Source: Ceratorhiza oryzae-sativae (lineage: Eukaryota > Basidiomycota > Agaricomycetes > Cantharellales > Ceratobasidiaceae). Taken from it: a stretch of 42,101 nt of DNA. The position numbers and the translations under genes are program-made. The stretch spans positions 1 to 42,101 of the forward strand of contig JARWMV010000126.1 in NCBI GenBank assembly GCA_030998015.1, read 5' to 3'. Of this stretch, positions 27,163-36,434 are shown in pieces; position 1 is the stretch's first letter; every line of letters starts with the position of its first letter. The notes under the pieces are model-generated. The model was given only the letters and a program-made list of their open reading frames with translations, ran no database searches and was not told the DNA's origin.

Positions 27163-27847
27163 TTAGTTTATTTCCAATTATGGTCTTCTATATTAGACAT
27201 TATGTCAACTGGGGCTCACTTTACTTTAGAGGGATTATTAAAAATAGTTTCACTTAAAGCTCAATTTAAAAAGGGCTTATCTGAATTACTGGGAACTAGT
27301 TTTCCCAATGTCAGTCCGGCCATTAAACCATCTTTTGAGCCTAACCTGGCCTTAATGAATATTCATTGGCTTTGTGGGTTCATAAACGGGGATGGCCACT
27401 TTGGACTTAGAATTAGACATAACACTAAAACTTCTTTGGGTTCTAGTTGTGATGTTATTATTTCTATTAGCCAAGACGATGTAAGTTTAATTACTTTGGA
27501 AAATATTGTTGAATTTTTAGGTGTGGGTAGAGTTCATTCTTCTGGAAGAACAACTTATGTCTATTTTTTAGGTTCCCTTAAAGATATAAACATTTTTATT
27601 AACAAGTTTAAAGAAGTGAATTTATTGGGTGCCAAAGCTCTAGATTATGCTGATTTCTGTAAAGGGATCGAAATAATCAATAGTAGAGAGCATCTAACTC
27701 TAGAAGGTTTTAATAAGCTTGAGATTCTTTCCCAAAATATGAACTCTAAGAGAACTAATTTTGGAAATTAAATAAATATAATGTCGCACTAATCCCCTCC
27801 CTGTCTAATTGGTTAAGGTCCCTCATAGAGGGACCCTACCTCGAAGT

Positions 27848-28003
27848 CATACCCTAGGTGGGCTAGAAAGGCCCATGCCCACCTAAGGGCGCCGAATCGA
27901 AGATTCCTATGCCCCGTGGGTATGGATATCGAGGCCGCGTTCGCGGCGAGCCCGCTATCTCGCCCGGGCCAGCGCTCTGCGCTGATCCAGGCGAGAACGG
28001 GTC
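27848..28003 (+). repeat. Family B variant, copy B4
   Basis: ACCCTAGGTGGGCTAGAAAG ... CACCTAAGGG arm, then CCCCGTGGGTATGGATATCG ... GAACGGGTC. An inverted copy is at 31704-31859. It directly precedes atp6 copy 3. Confidence 0.85.
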
Positions 28004-28009
28004 ATATTA

Positions 28010-28406
28010 AATATAACGTTGGAGCTAAAGGTAACCTAAAAGGAACACCTTTAGCTTTAGTACCTTTATTAGTTTTAATTGAATTAATTTCTTACTTAGC
28101 TAGAGCCGTTTCTTTAGGAGTACGATTATTTGCTAATATTATGGCCGGGCACACTTTAATGAAAATCTTGTCTACATTCTTATTCCAAATGTTCACAAGC
28201 AGTGCTTTAATGTTTGTACCCTGTAGACCCCCAACAATTGATAGCAGCATGTACTAGTACATGCTGACGACAGGGTAATAACACTTGTTCCATTTGCATT
28301 ATTCACATGTATTATCGGACTAGAAATTGCTGTTTCATTTATCCAGGCCTACGTATTTAGTATTTTAGTTTGTTCTTATCTAAAAGACGCTATAGATCTA
28401 CACTAA
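28010..28406 (+). pseudogene. atp6: Third copy of the atp6 3' end (residues about 159-257) with a 57-nt insert
   Basis: [20 protein letters not shown] to [20 protein letters not shown], then SSALMFV, a palindromic insert at 28219-28275, then ITLVPFALFTCIIGLEIAVS and the end YLKDAIDLH. Removing 57 nt plus one flanking TA (59 nt in all) joins MFV to ITLVPFALF exactly as in the other copies. Its last residues match copy 1 (KDAIDLH) better than copy 2 (RDAIELH). No 5' part; likely the oldest displaced 3' end. Confidence 0.9.
28219..28275 (+). repeat. 57-nt CCCTGT/ACAGGG palindromic insert flanked by TA
   Basis: CCCTGTAGACCCCC ... AGCAGCATGTACTAGTACAT ... GACGACAGGG between GTA and TA. It is a minimal version of the I/J arrays at 20440 and 30304. 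Confidence 0.9.
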
Positions 28407-28429
28407 TAAAGTTTAAATTAGTTATATCT

Positions 28430-28690
28430 GGGCTAACTCGGTACGGAAAGACATGTCAAATTTGTAAATCCAATATAATAAATAGTAATCCAGACTTTAT
28501 GACCCGTGCACGCCTGCGAACGCCTTGGCTTAAGCCAAGGCGGCCCTGGCGTGCGCGCGGCTCGCCGCGAACGCGGCCTCGATAACCATACCCACGGGTC
28601 AACAGCATGTATTTATATATAAATACAATGCTGGTTGACCCTAAGCGGGGGTATGATAAATAAATTCTTGGAACTAATCTTAGTTACGAG
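28430..28690 (+). other. Fragment homologous to the rnl L2585 intron 5' region
   Basis: AATAGTAATCCAGACTTTATG before, and ATAAATAAATTCTTGGAACT plus AATCTTAGTTACGAGGCT after, the family B insert match 16236-16300 of the rnl intron. That segment has the same sequence without the insert. The rest of the intron is not recognisable downstream. Confidence 0.75.
28502..28651 (-). repeat. Family B element, copy B3, filled site
   Basis: ACCCGTGCACGCCTGCG ... CTAAGCGGGGG, flanked by TATG (28498-28501) and TATG (28652-28655). The unoccupied site with a single TATG is at about 16248-16256. Confidence 0.9.
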
Positions 28691-29156
28691 GCTTACTCCG
28701 CCGGCGGAGGATCGTGCTAGCACGATCGTAGAGGAGCCGGCGGTTCCGCGGCCTCCAGTCATGCTTGCACTGTTTTACCGTCTCGTGTCAACATAGTTGA
28801 CCGGCCGGTAAAACAAACATGACCTTATGGCCGCGGAGTATTGTTCTGAGGTCTTCGTTGTTAAGAATCCAGCATTTTTGGATTATAAAAATAAAATTAT
28901 AACCCCTCCCTGAGTTAGAGTGAGAAGTTATTCAAACTCCATTTAGAGGTTATTGGACCATTCCATGAGGGTTGGAGTGTGAAGTTATTCAGACTCCATA
29001 GACCGGATTCGTATTGTGGTTATTTCCCAAATTGGGACAACTAATTTACCCTACAGGACAATTGGTAGGTAAAATTTGCGGAAAATTGATCTATACGAGT
29101 TGCAGAACGCCCAATTTATTAAAATTATTACATCTTGTTATGTAAAACTCTTAAGC
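28691..29156. other. Gene-free stretch with hairpins and unassigned AT-rich sequence
   Basis: GGATCGTGCTAGCACGATC arm (about 28702-28725) and family H hairpin (28772-28814). Then 28900-29150 holds two near-repeats of GAGTGAGAAGTTATTCAAAC (28919 and 28976), possibly an intron remnant. No ORF or RNA gene recognised. Confidence 0.5.
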
Positions 29157-29328
29157 CCGCCGGCGTTAGAGGGAATCCTAAAGATTCCCTCGTAGAAAAT
29201 GACGACCGTTCGTCATTTTCAGCCGGCGGCTAAATATCGATATTATGCCGCGCACTAGCAATCGCAAACGGTTGCGATTGCTCACGTTGGTTGGTGGGAC
29301 AAGTCCCACCAGCAACTAACGCGCGCGG
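29157..29328 (-). repeat. Family A element, copy A10
   Basis: 172 nt, reverse orientation. Confidence 0.95.
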
Positions 29329-29445
29329 GATCCCTAATAAGTTTAAGGGTGGGCAAAGTTTAGGGTTTAATTACAAAGGCCCACACCTGGCATCCTATAC
29401 AAGATACACAGGTAGGCCGACTTCTAAAGGTCGGCAGTTGGGTGC

Positions 29446-29617
29446 CCGCCGGCGTTAGAGGGAATCCTAAAGATTCCCTCGTAGAAAATGACGACCGTTC
29501 GTCATTTTCAGCCGGCGGCTAAATATCGATATTATGCCGCGCACTAGCAATCGCAAACGGTTGCGATTGCTCACGTTGGTTGGTGGGACAAGTCCCACCA
29601 GCAACTAACGCGCGCGG
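29446..29617 (-). repeat. Family A element, copy A11
   Basis: 172 nt, reverse orientation, 117 nt after A10. The sequence between them shows no gene. Confidence 0.95.
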
Positions 29618-29708
29618 GGAGAGCATCCCTTTGAATTGAACTATTCTAAATAAAATAACTCGTGTTTTCCCGATACAAAAAAAATAAATGAAAAATATAA
29701 ACAAAATA

Positions 29709-29893
29709 ACCCTCGAGAATCGATGTAGATTTGCCTTCGCAAATCATCGATTCTCGGCGAGCCGGCCGCGCTGGGACGCCCGAAATGTGATTTCCAAAAA
29801 CACCCCCAAACATGTGCAGCTACGCTGCATTGTTTGGGGGTGGTTTTGGCCAAGCCCTACGGGCATCCATTCGGGCGTCCCAGCGCGACGGTT
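29709..29893 (-). repeat. Composite element E, copy E3
   Basis: Reverse complement of E2, with the CCCTCGAGAATCGATG end first and GCGACGG last. Confidence 0.9.
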
Positions 29894-29895
29894 TT

Positions 29896-30298
29896 TAAAC
29901 TAGAGACAGCTAAAAAGGAATTGGAATTAGCTCTAAAATCCTATAAACCTCTTTCTTTATGTGAAACTCAGAATTTTAGAGAGCTTGTAAATGGATTCTT
30001 TCAAGCCGAAGGGACTATCAGTGCTTCTTTTTTAGGATCTTCTTCGGCTAAAGTTAATCCATACTTCATGACCCGTGCACGCCTGCGAACGCCTTGGCTT
30101 AAGCCAAGGCGGCCCTGGCGTGCGCGCGCTCGCCGCTTCGCGGCCTCGATACCCATTACCCCTCGGGTCGTCGACCCTAAGCGGGGGCATGATTAGTCAA
30201 AATTATAGTGCTGAAAGCCTAAATTTCTTCGTTCAAATTTTCTATGAACTTAATCAAGTCGGCAGAGTTACTGTCTTTTTAAATCAATATCCGCGGCA
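29896..30298 (+). pseudogene. LAGLIDADG HEG fragment split by a family B element
   Basis: ETAKKELELALKSYKPLSLC, then the motif FRELVNGFFQAEGTISASFL, SSSAKVNPYF, element B5 (30071-30187), then MISQNYSAESLNFFVQIFYE, LNQVGRVTVFLNQYPR. Keeping one of the two flanking CATG copies (121 nt removed) gives VNPYFMISQNYSAESLNFF with no frame change and a normal LAGLIDADG_1 spacing. Truncated at the right by a family I/J array. No second domain. Confidence 0.8.
30071..30187 (-). repeat. Family B element, copy B5, flanked by CATG
   Basis: 117 nt between CATG at 30067-30070 and CATG at 30188-30191. Confidence 0.95.
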
Positions 30299-30303
30299 TA
30301 ACC

Positions 30304-30462
30304 CTGTAGACCCCCAACAAGGCAATGGCCTCCCAATGCGTTGGCCCTACGGGCCAACGTATTGGGGGGGCCATTAGCTTATTGGGGGGCGGATGCCCCT
30401 CAAACAATGCAGCGTAGCTGCACATGTTTGAGGGGCAGGAGACGACAGGGTACTGCCGCGGG
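30304..30462. repeat. Family I/J array with family D hairpin
   Basis: CCCTGTAGACCCCC ... CCCCTCAAACAATGCAGCG ... GACGACAGGGTACTGCCGCG; ends 12 nt before tRNA-Arg. Confidence 0.8.
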
Positions 30463-30473
30463 GTGAGTTAATT

Positions 30474-30545
30474 ATTCTCTTAGCTCAATGGTTAGAGCTA
30501 CATTCTTCTAAAATGTCTATTTTGGTTCGAGTCCGAAAGAGAATA
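30474..30545 (+). tRNA. trnR: tRNA-Arg (anticodon UCU)
   Basis: 72 nt with a full cloverleaf: acceptor ATTCTCT / AGAGAAT with discriminator A, T8 and A9, D stem GCTC / GAGC, anticodon stem ACATT / AATGT with loop CTTCTAA (anticodon TCT, reads AGA), T stem TTTGG / CCGAA with loop TTCGAGT. CCA is not encoded. It is the only convincing tRNA in the window, isolated between palindromic arrays (family I/J before, family H from 30547). Confidence 0.96.
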
Positions 30546-30546
30546 T

Positions 30547-30588
30547 TGCCCTACCCTATCTCGTGTCAACTATGTTGACCGAGATAGA
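30547..30588. repeat. Family H hairpin
   Basis: CTATCTCGTGTCAACTATG / TTGACCGAGATAG, almost touching the tRNA 3' end. A similar hairpin with another stem is at 30675-30722. Confidence 0.85.
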
Positions 30589-31137
30589 GGCCAGACTAAA
30601 TTTTTCTATGTTTACCCTTCTGATCCATAACCGAAGGGAAGGGGGAAACTCGCTTTCGCTTTCTTTGGACCTCCAAGTATTGGCGCCCGGTCAATGAAAT
30701 TGACACGGCCGCCAATACCCTACGGCTACAACTCTTGACAATAGAACAGGAAAATTTTACCCTAGTATTAGATTCAATACCTGAACATTTGCTTGCTTTA
30801 ACGAGTTATATGAACTTTTCTATCCTGAAGGTAAAAAATACTATGGAGGATCGTGCTAGCACGATCGTAATCGGCGGCTCCGCGGCATAACCCTGTAGAC
30901 CCCCAACAAGGCAATGGCCTCCCAATGCGTCACAAACGTATTGGGGGGGCCATTACCTTATTGGGGGGCGGATGCCCCTCAAACAATGCAGCGTAGCTGC
31001 ACATGTTTGGGGGGCAGTAGACGACAGGGTACTGCCGCGGGGTGAACTATTAACACCTTCAGGTTTAGCATACTTTCACCAAAATGGTGGCCCTACGAGG
31101 CAGCTGCAGTAATTCTGGCCGACGGAAGTTGAACATG

Positions 31138-31254
31138 ACCCGTGCACGCCTGCGAACGCCTTGGCTTAAGCCAAGGCGGCCCTGGCGTGCGCGCGCTCGC
31201 CGCTTCGCGGCCTCGATACCCATTACCCCTCGGGTCGTCGACCCTAAGCGGGGG
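31138..31254 (-). repeat. Family B element, copy B6, flanked by CATG
   Basis: 117 nt between CATG 31134-31137 and CATG 31255-31258; apparently the same sequence as B5. Confidence 0.95.
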
Positions 31255-31483
31255 CATGAAGTAACACTAGTGACAAACAATTTTACCAAAGACGAAGAAG
31301 AGCTTTTATATCAAGTTTTAGTAAATAACCCTCGAGAATCGATGTAGATTTGCCTTCGCAAATCATCGATTCTCGGCGAGCCGGTTATTAAATTAAAATG
31401 CACTATTCGAAGAGATATAAATGTTTATTTAATTGATATTTCTTACCCGTATACTCTTCCCTTACAGGCCCCCGCTAATCGAT

Positions 31484-31527
31484 ACCCCTGCCAAGACGTG
31501 CGCTAAAGCGCAGTTCTCTAGGCAGGG
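31484..31527 (+). repeat. Family C hairpin, copy C8
   Basis: Nested inside a larger CCCGCTAATCGAT ... ATCGATTAGTGGG arm. Confidence 0.9.
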
Positions 31528-31703
31528 TGTAGATTTGCCTTCGCAAATCATCGATTAGTGGGAGCCCTCCGCGCTTAGGCCGCCCTGCGGGCGATCAAAG
31601 AGCGCGGAGGGGAAGAGGTTAGGGTCTAAATCTATGCCTCTATTGCGAGACTTGATAAAAGTCACTATGCACCCAACGATGCTTTACAAGTTAGGTCTTT
31701 AAT

Positions 31704-31859
31704 ATGACCCGTTATCGCCTGGATCAGCGCAGGGCGCTGGCCCGGGCGAGATAGCGGGCTCGCCGCGAACGCGGCCTCGATATCCATACCCACGGGGCAT
31801 AGGAATCTTCGATTCGGCGCCCTTAGGTGGGCATGGGCCTTTCTAGCCCACCTAGGGTA
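31704..31859 (-). repeat. Family B variant, copy B7
   Basis: Inverted copy of 27848-28003; starts ACCCGTTATCGCCTGG two bases after the preceding HEG stop region. Confidence 0.85.
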
Positions 31860-32020
31860 TGAAAATGAATTTTCTTGACTTTGGCTCGTGCCAAAATCAC
31901 CCTGGTATCTATGAAGAGGGCCCATACAGGCACCCCTCTGTTTTAATTTATTTTCACATATGAGCCTATTGTTGAAGGTTATACTGAAAATCTTACTTCA
32001 ATTCCCCACAGAATCGTCGC
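31860..32020. other. Gene-free AT-rich spacer
   Basis: No ORF, RNA or clear palindrome recognised. Confidence 0.4.
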
Positions 32021-32242
32021 CCGCCGGCGTTAGAGGGAATCCTCAGATGAGGTAGCCTTGACCATGAGTCTCATGGTCCAGGCTACCTCCCATAAAGATT
32101 CCCTCGTAGAAAATGACGACCGTTCGTCATTTTCAGCCGGCGGCTAAATATCGATATTATGCCGCGCACTAGCAATCGCAAACGGTTGCGATTGCTCACG
32201 TTGGTTGGTGGGACAAGTCCCACCAGCAACTAACGCGCGCGG
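32021..32242 (-). repeat. Family A element, copy A12 (expanded loop)
   Basis: Same expanded loop as A2 (GAGGTAGCCTTGACC ... GGTCCAGGCTACCTC). Confidence 0.95.
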
Positions 32243-32259
32243 GCCTTCGCAAAGCACCC

Positions 32260-32631
32260 CGCGGCAGTACCCTGTCGTCAGCATGTACTAGTACATGCTG
32301 CTACTGCCCCCCAAACATGTGCAGCTACGCTGCATTGTTTGAGGGGCATCCGCCCTCGAGTCGGCCGCGCTGGGGACGCCCGAAATGTGATTTCCAAAAA
32401 CACCCCCAAACATGTGCAGCTACGCTGCATTGTTTGGGGGTGGTTTTGGACATCCATTCGGGTGGTCCCAGCGCGACGAGTAGTAAAACAGTACCGGCCG
32501 GTCAACTATGTTGACACGAGACGGTAAAACAGTGTTGCCGGGCAGCCGCATAGCGCGCTGCAAGCATGACTGGATGCCGCGGAGTTCTCAGCGCTTAGGC
32601 CGCCCTTCGGGCGATCAAAGAGCGGTGAGAA
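32260..32631. repeat. Palindromic array before the NUMOD1 remnant
   Basis: J arm (32273-32303), two family D hairpins (32308-32345, 32394-32449), partial E (32351-32480), family H (32490-32533), family G (32545-32565) and CTCAGCGCTTAGG. It is largely the inverted order of the 21345-21590 block. Confidence 0.8.
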
Positions 32632-32886
32632 GAAGCTTTAGTAGATTTAATCGAAGAGGAACGATCTTTACGCGCTCATGAGATTCAAACTTCAGAAGCC
32701 CAGCCAAGCAGTAGAGCCATTTTGGTTGAAAATGTAAAGACACCCGGTTTAAGTATAAAATACCCTTCTGCTACAAAAGCAGCTGCGGCACTGGGATGTC
32801 GTCCTAATACTGTATTAAAATATTTAAATAATCCGTCTTTATTGTTCAGGGATCAATTTAAATTTACAGAGATAGTGAAGAAATAG
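32632..32886 (+). pseudogene. NUMOD1-containing C-terminus of an intron endonuclease
   Basis: Open frame EALVDLIEEERSLRAHEIQT, then SSRAILVENVKTPGLSI and YPSATKAAAALGCRPNTVLK, then YLNNPSLLFRDQF and a stop at 32886. The KYPSATKAAAALGCRPNTVL block is a NUMOD1-type helix-turn-helix as found at the C-terminus of GIY-YIG and HNH homing endonucleases. No nuclease domain is left: the 5' side is a palindromic array. Confidence 0.7.
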
Positions 32887-33657
32887 TATACAAAAATCCC
32901 CTTACTTCGTCTCTGCGCACCTACGTGCATAGGTACACAAAGATGGTAATAATTTTTGAAATATTAATAAAAGAGACAGAAATATCGCATTAAAGCGCAT
33001 ACAATACGACAAATTTTTCCCAACGCGGAGGCTGTGTCTTAACCGCACTCTGACTTTGCTAGGGAAAAGTATGTTTAATTTTAAGGAAGAGTTTAATTTT
33101 GGCTCAGACTGAACGTTCTCCAGTGGTCTCTTTAAGGCATGCAAATCGTTGTTAACTTCGGTTAATAAGGTGTACGGGTGAGTAATAATAAATAAGATAC
33201 CCTACAGACTTCGGAAATAGAGGATAGTTCTGTTTTTGTTCTTTAGACGAAAGAAAACAAGAATAAAGGGACTCTTCCTACTGTAGGATTCTATTTATCT
33301 TGAATAGGTAGTTGATAGGGTAATGGCCTACCAAGCCTACGATCAATAGCCAGCTTGACAGAGGGATTGGCCACATTGGGTCTGAAATTTACCCAAGTAG
33401 TGCATAACTACCAGCAGCCGAGAATATTTGTCAATGCTCGCAAGAGTGAACAAGCCAACTGGAATCACAAGAACTTGTGATAAAGTAAGGGAGGATAATG
33501 ACGTTACCTTACTATTAGTGTCGTCTAAACTTGTATTGTTGTGGTAGGAACACAACATTTTATATGAGTTCAACTATCAAACTCCGGGGACGCCCTAAAG
33601 CTCAAGGTACCAAGCTGTAGTGGAAACGCTACAAGTGGCTGGAGTAATTACCCAGGT

Positions 33658-35011
33658 ATGGTAACAAGCCTTGAGATGATTGAAAATGAAATGGGTTATC
33701 GCGGATCTAAGTCAAATATTTTAATTACCTTAATGAAATGTTTATTTTTATTATTTATAATTATGGTATTTGTAAAAGAGCAACGAGTAGACGGTAGTTA
33801 TTGTATTACAGAATTAGGTGCACATTTTTCGTTGGTAATGCAATTAAGGTATACTCTAACGGGTCTTGAAAGAGACTATCCAATCAAAATCCTATCTAAA
33901 CCATTAAATAGAACATATTCTTCTAAAACTAATGATTCCAAAGTTATGCTTAGTCCTTATTTTGTTACCGGATTCTCAGACGCTGAGGCATATTTTCATA
34001 CTCCGCGCGCGTTAGTTGCTGGTGGGACTTGTCCCACCAACCAACGTGAGCAATCGCAACCGTTTGCGATTGCTAGTGCGCGGCATAATATCGATATTTA
34101 GCCGCCGGCTGAAAATGACGAACGGTCGTCATTTTCTACGAGGGAATCTTTAGGATTCCCTCTAACGCCGGCGGGAGTACCTAAATTAAGAATGGGCTGG
34201 AGGGTAAGATCTTATTTCGAAATTGGATTAAATTTAAAGGATAAAGATTTACTATATCAGTTACAGGATTTTTTTGGGGGAATAGGAACATTTAGAATAG
34301 ACAATACAAATGATGCTATTAAATACTCAGTAGCAGATTTAAACGATCTGCAAAGTGTTATAATACCTCACTTTAATAAATTTCCACTCTTAACGCAAAA
34401 AAGAGCAGATTTCCTGTTATTTGAGCAAATTATTGAGTTAATGAAAAATGGAGCTCACTTATCTGACGAAGGTTTAAGAAAAATAATAAACATTAAAGCT
34501 TCTATGAATCTAGGCATCAATGATAATATAAAATCAAATTTTGTTGACATCAGTCCAGTCGATAGACCTGTAATTAATACTGAAAATATACCAGACCCTA
34601 ATTGGGTGGCTGGGTTTGTGACAGGGGATGGAAATTTTGACGCAGGAATTAGAGAATCCCAAACCAAACTGGGCCAAAAAGTTTATTTGAGATTTAGAAT
34701 TTCCCAACACGCCCGAGATAATCAATTACTTGAATTGTTGATAGATTACCTTGGAGCTGGAAGATTGGAGAAAAATAAAACTAATACTTTGACTAGTTTA
34801 GTAGTAGGTAACTTTTCTGATTTAAATGCAAAAATTATACCCTTTTTTAACAAATACCCCGCCAATGGAACATTGGCGGGGTATTAAATTATTAAATTAT
34901 CAAGATTGGTGTGAAATAGCCAAACTAATCGCTGAAGGATCTCATCTGACAGCTGAGGGACTAGAAAAAATTAACAAAATTAAACTGGGGATGAATACAG
35001 GAAGAATATAG
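33658..35011 (+). pseudogene. Two-domain LAGLIDADG HEG (rns S516 intron) with A7 insert
   Basis: The N-terminal part is translated core (NEMGYRGSKSN, VKEQRVDGSYC). Motif 1 FVTGFSDAEAYFH is cut by A7 (34003-34174), then VPKLRMGWRVRSYFEIGLNL, FFGGIGTFRIDN, FNKFPLLTQKRADFLL, motif 2 WVAGFVTGDGNFDAGI, LIDYLGAGRLEKNK and IIPFFNKY. A second, 25-nt palindrome (CCCCGCCAATG GAA CATTGGCGGGG, 34858-34882) shifts the frame, after which IKLLNYQDWCEIAKLIAEGS runs to LGMNTGRI. The frame is the same before and after A7, but A7 contains stops. Split as it stands. Confidence 0.88.
34003..34174 (+). repeat. Family A element, copy A7
   Basis: 172 nt. Flanking ACT / AGT adds 3 bp to the outer stem. Frame restoration here would need loss of 171 or 174 nt, not 172. 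Confidence 0.95.
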
Positions 35012-35946
35012 GGAACAGTTTTTGTTCTGTTCTGTTTAGGATTGCGAGGTAATATGGCCCCCTTTAAGAGGGCCACATTACCTCTGAATCATGGCACGAT
35101 GAATTTGAGACCAGTGGGTGCCAGAAGACTCGGTAATACCAAATACACAAACGTTAGTCATCATAAATAGGCGTAAAGGGTTTGTAGGCTGCTCTTACCG
35201 GAGCTAGAATCAAATAGGGGTTAATATCATACCTAGTGAAAGGATTAAATCTGTAAATATTAGGGGGAATACTAGAAGCGAAGGCGATTTTCTATTTAAT
35301 GATTGACGCTGAGACACGAAGGTTGGGGCAGGAAATAGGATGTGCGACCAGCAAAGCCTTTTTAAGTATAGCGGATTCAGTCCGTCTTGTAATCTATCTT
35401 GCATGAGTTCACCTTGATAGGCATAATTGGTAACGATTTTGTCTAAAGCTCAAGGCATAAGTTAAAGTAAACTCTTTAATTTGAACTGTTTTCTATGGTT
35501 AGAGAAATCGAATCTATGTAATTAAAATTTTTAAAATTAGGATCTTAGCGTGTCCTTGGTTAGGATCAGATAGACATAAAGTTTTAAAAATAAAGTAGGA
35601 ACCTAAGGAAAACTAACGTACTTAATAAGGAACTGGGTAACCCCTATAATCTGCTATTTCATATATCAATTTGAATTAGCCAGGATGACTGTAAAGTTCT
35701 CCGCAAGATTAGAGGGAATGAGACAGCGTTAAAAGCGAATGCCTTGATGTAATGTCAGGGATAGGCTTCTATAAGCTAATCTGAAAGGATGCAGACTAAC
35801 GCATGGGTGACTCTAAAGCATAAATAAAAGTTTAATGGACATGGTAAAAACTTTTAACAATTTAATAAGCAATAATTGGTTAGAATGGTTTATAGGTTTT
35901 TGCGACGCCGATGGAAACTTTCAAGTTTTTCCTAAATTACGATCTT

Positions 35947-36118
35947 CCGCGCGCGTTAGTTGCTGGTGGGACTTGTCCCACCAACCAACGTGAGCAATCG
36001 CAACCGTTTGCGATTGCTAGTGCGCGGCATAATATCGATATTTAGCCGCCGGCTGAAAATGACGAACGGTCGTCATTTTCTACGAGGGAATCTTTCAGAT
36101 TCCCTCTAACGCCGGCGG
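35947..36118 (+). repeat. Family A element, copy A8
   Basis: 172 nt within the group II intron HEG. Confidence 0.95.
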
Positions 36119-36223
36119 GATGGTTCAACTTCTAATTATTATAATATTGGTTATGGGTTCCATATTAGTTTAAGCTCTAAAGATTTGCCTCTACTGCTTG
36201 ATATACAAAAACGATTGAATAAT

Positions 36224-36434
36224 GCCCCCGCTCTATCGGCTAAAATCTTAGGTGTAACCCAAGATTTCAGCCGCCCTGCCTAGAGAACTGCGCTTTAGCG
36301 CACGTCTTGGCAGGGGTAATAAAGCGGAGGGTCAACGACCCGTGGGCATTGTTAACGAGGCCGCGTTCGCGGCGAGCCGCGCGCACGCCAGGGCCGCCTT
36401 GGCAAGCCAAGGCGTTCGCAGGCGTGCACGGGTC
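36224..36434 (+). repeat. Family B composite, copy B8 (contains family C copy C9)
   Basis: CCCCCGCTCTATCGGCTAAA arm, C9 at 36274-36316, GGGTCAACGACCCGTGGG, GCCGCGTTCGCGGC and the GTGCACGGGTC end. Its left part is the inverse of window bases 1-142. Confidence 0.9.

Larger units (their letters stand above)
26680..27771 (+). pseudogene. Two-domain LAGLIDADG_1 HEG with G and E inserts
   Basis: First motif region SDGSFYVTISKSTKNIVGWS (about 26694), then MMEQINSFYGNIGNIS, a 20-nt hairpin insert (26860-26879), KHEKDNTLRFTVSGLSN and NHFLTYPLLTYK. Composite E copy (26979-27162) interrupts; the next part, LVYFQLWSSILDIMS, HFTLEGLLKIVSLK, motif 2 WLCGFINGDGHFGL, LGVGRVHSSGRTTYVYF and the end LSQNMNSKRTNFGN, is open to the stop at 27771. 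Removing exactly 184 nt joins TYK to LVYF in frame with normal family spacing. It lies between atp6 copies 2 and 3. Confidence 0.85.
30725..31701 (+). pseudogene. LAGLIDADG_2 HEG scattered by at least five inserts
   Basis: Pieces in order: LDNRTGKFYPSIRFNT, a TGA stop where relatives have Leu or Arg, FACFNELYELFYPEGKKY, a long K/I/J palindrome array (30843-31043), LLTPSGLAYF (motif 2 region, degenerate), VEHEVTLVTNNFTKDEEELL around B6, VIKLKCTIRRDINVYLIDIS after a CTCGAGAATCGATG hairpin (31328-31384), another array with C8 (31449-31620), and SMPLLRDLIKVTMHPTMLYK ending LGL with a stop at 31701. One CATG copy plus removal of 121 nt joins VEH to EVTLVTNNF. Inactive. Confidence 0.75.
33533..35117 (+). 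other. Group I intron in rns at about S516
   Basis: Splits ...CTAAACTT from GTGCCAGAAG. The core ATCAAACTCCGGGGACGCCC (33574-33593) and GAGCAACGAGTAGACGG (33779-33795) match the rnl L1787 and rns S1224 introns. About 60 nt of extra AT-rich sequence (33717-33775) lies inside the core. Confidence 0.88.

Noticed and set aside
28900..29156. Mitochondrial RNase P RNA or another structured RNA gene
   Set aside because: I could not find the conserved P4 sequences of rnpB; the repeated GAGTGAGAAGTTATTC blocks fit no RNA family I know.
30725..30840. TGA as tryptophan (in-frame TGA in the HEG fragment and near 2620)
   Set aside because: All intact ORFs use TGG for Trp and none needs TGA; the TGA codons occur only in already broken HEGs, so they are more simply mutations.
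26209..36118. Precise common excision of all family A copies
   Set aside because: Frame arithmetic needs different lengths at 26209, 34003 and 35947, so one exact removal rule does not restore all three HEGs.
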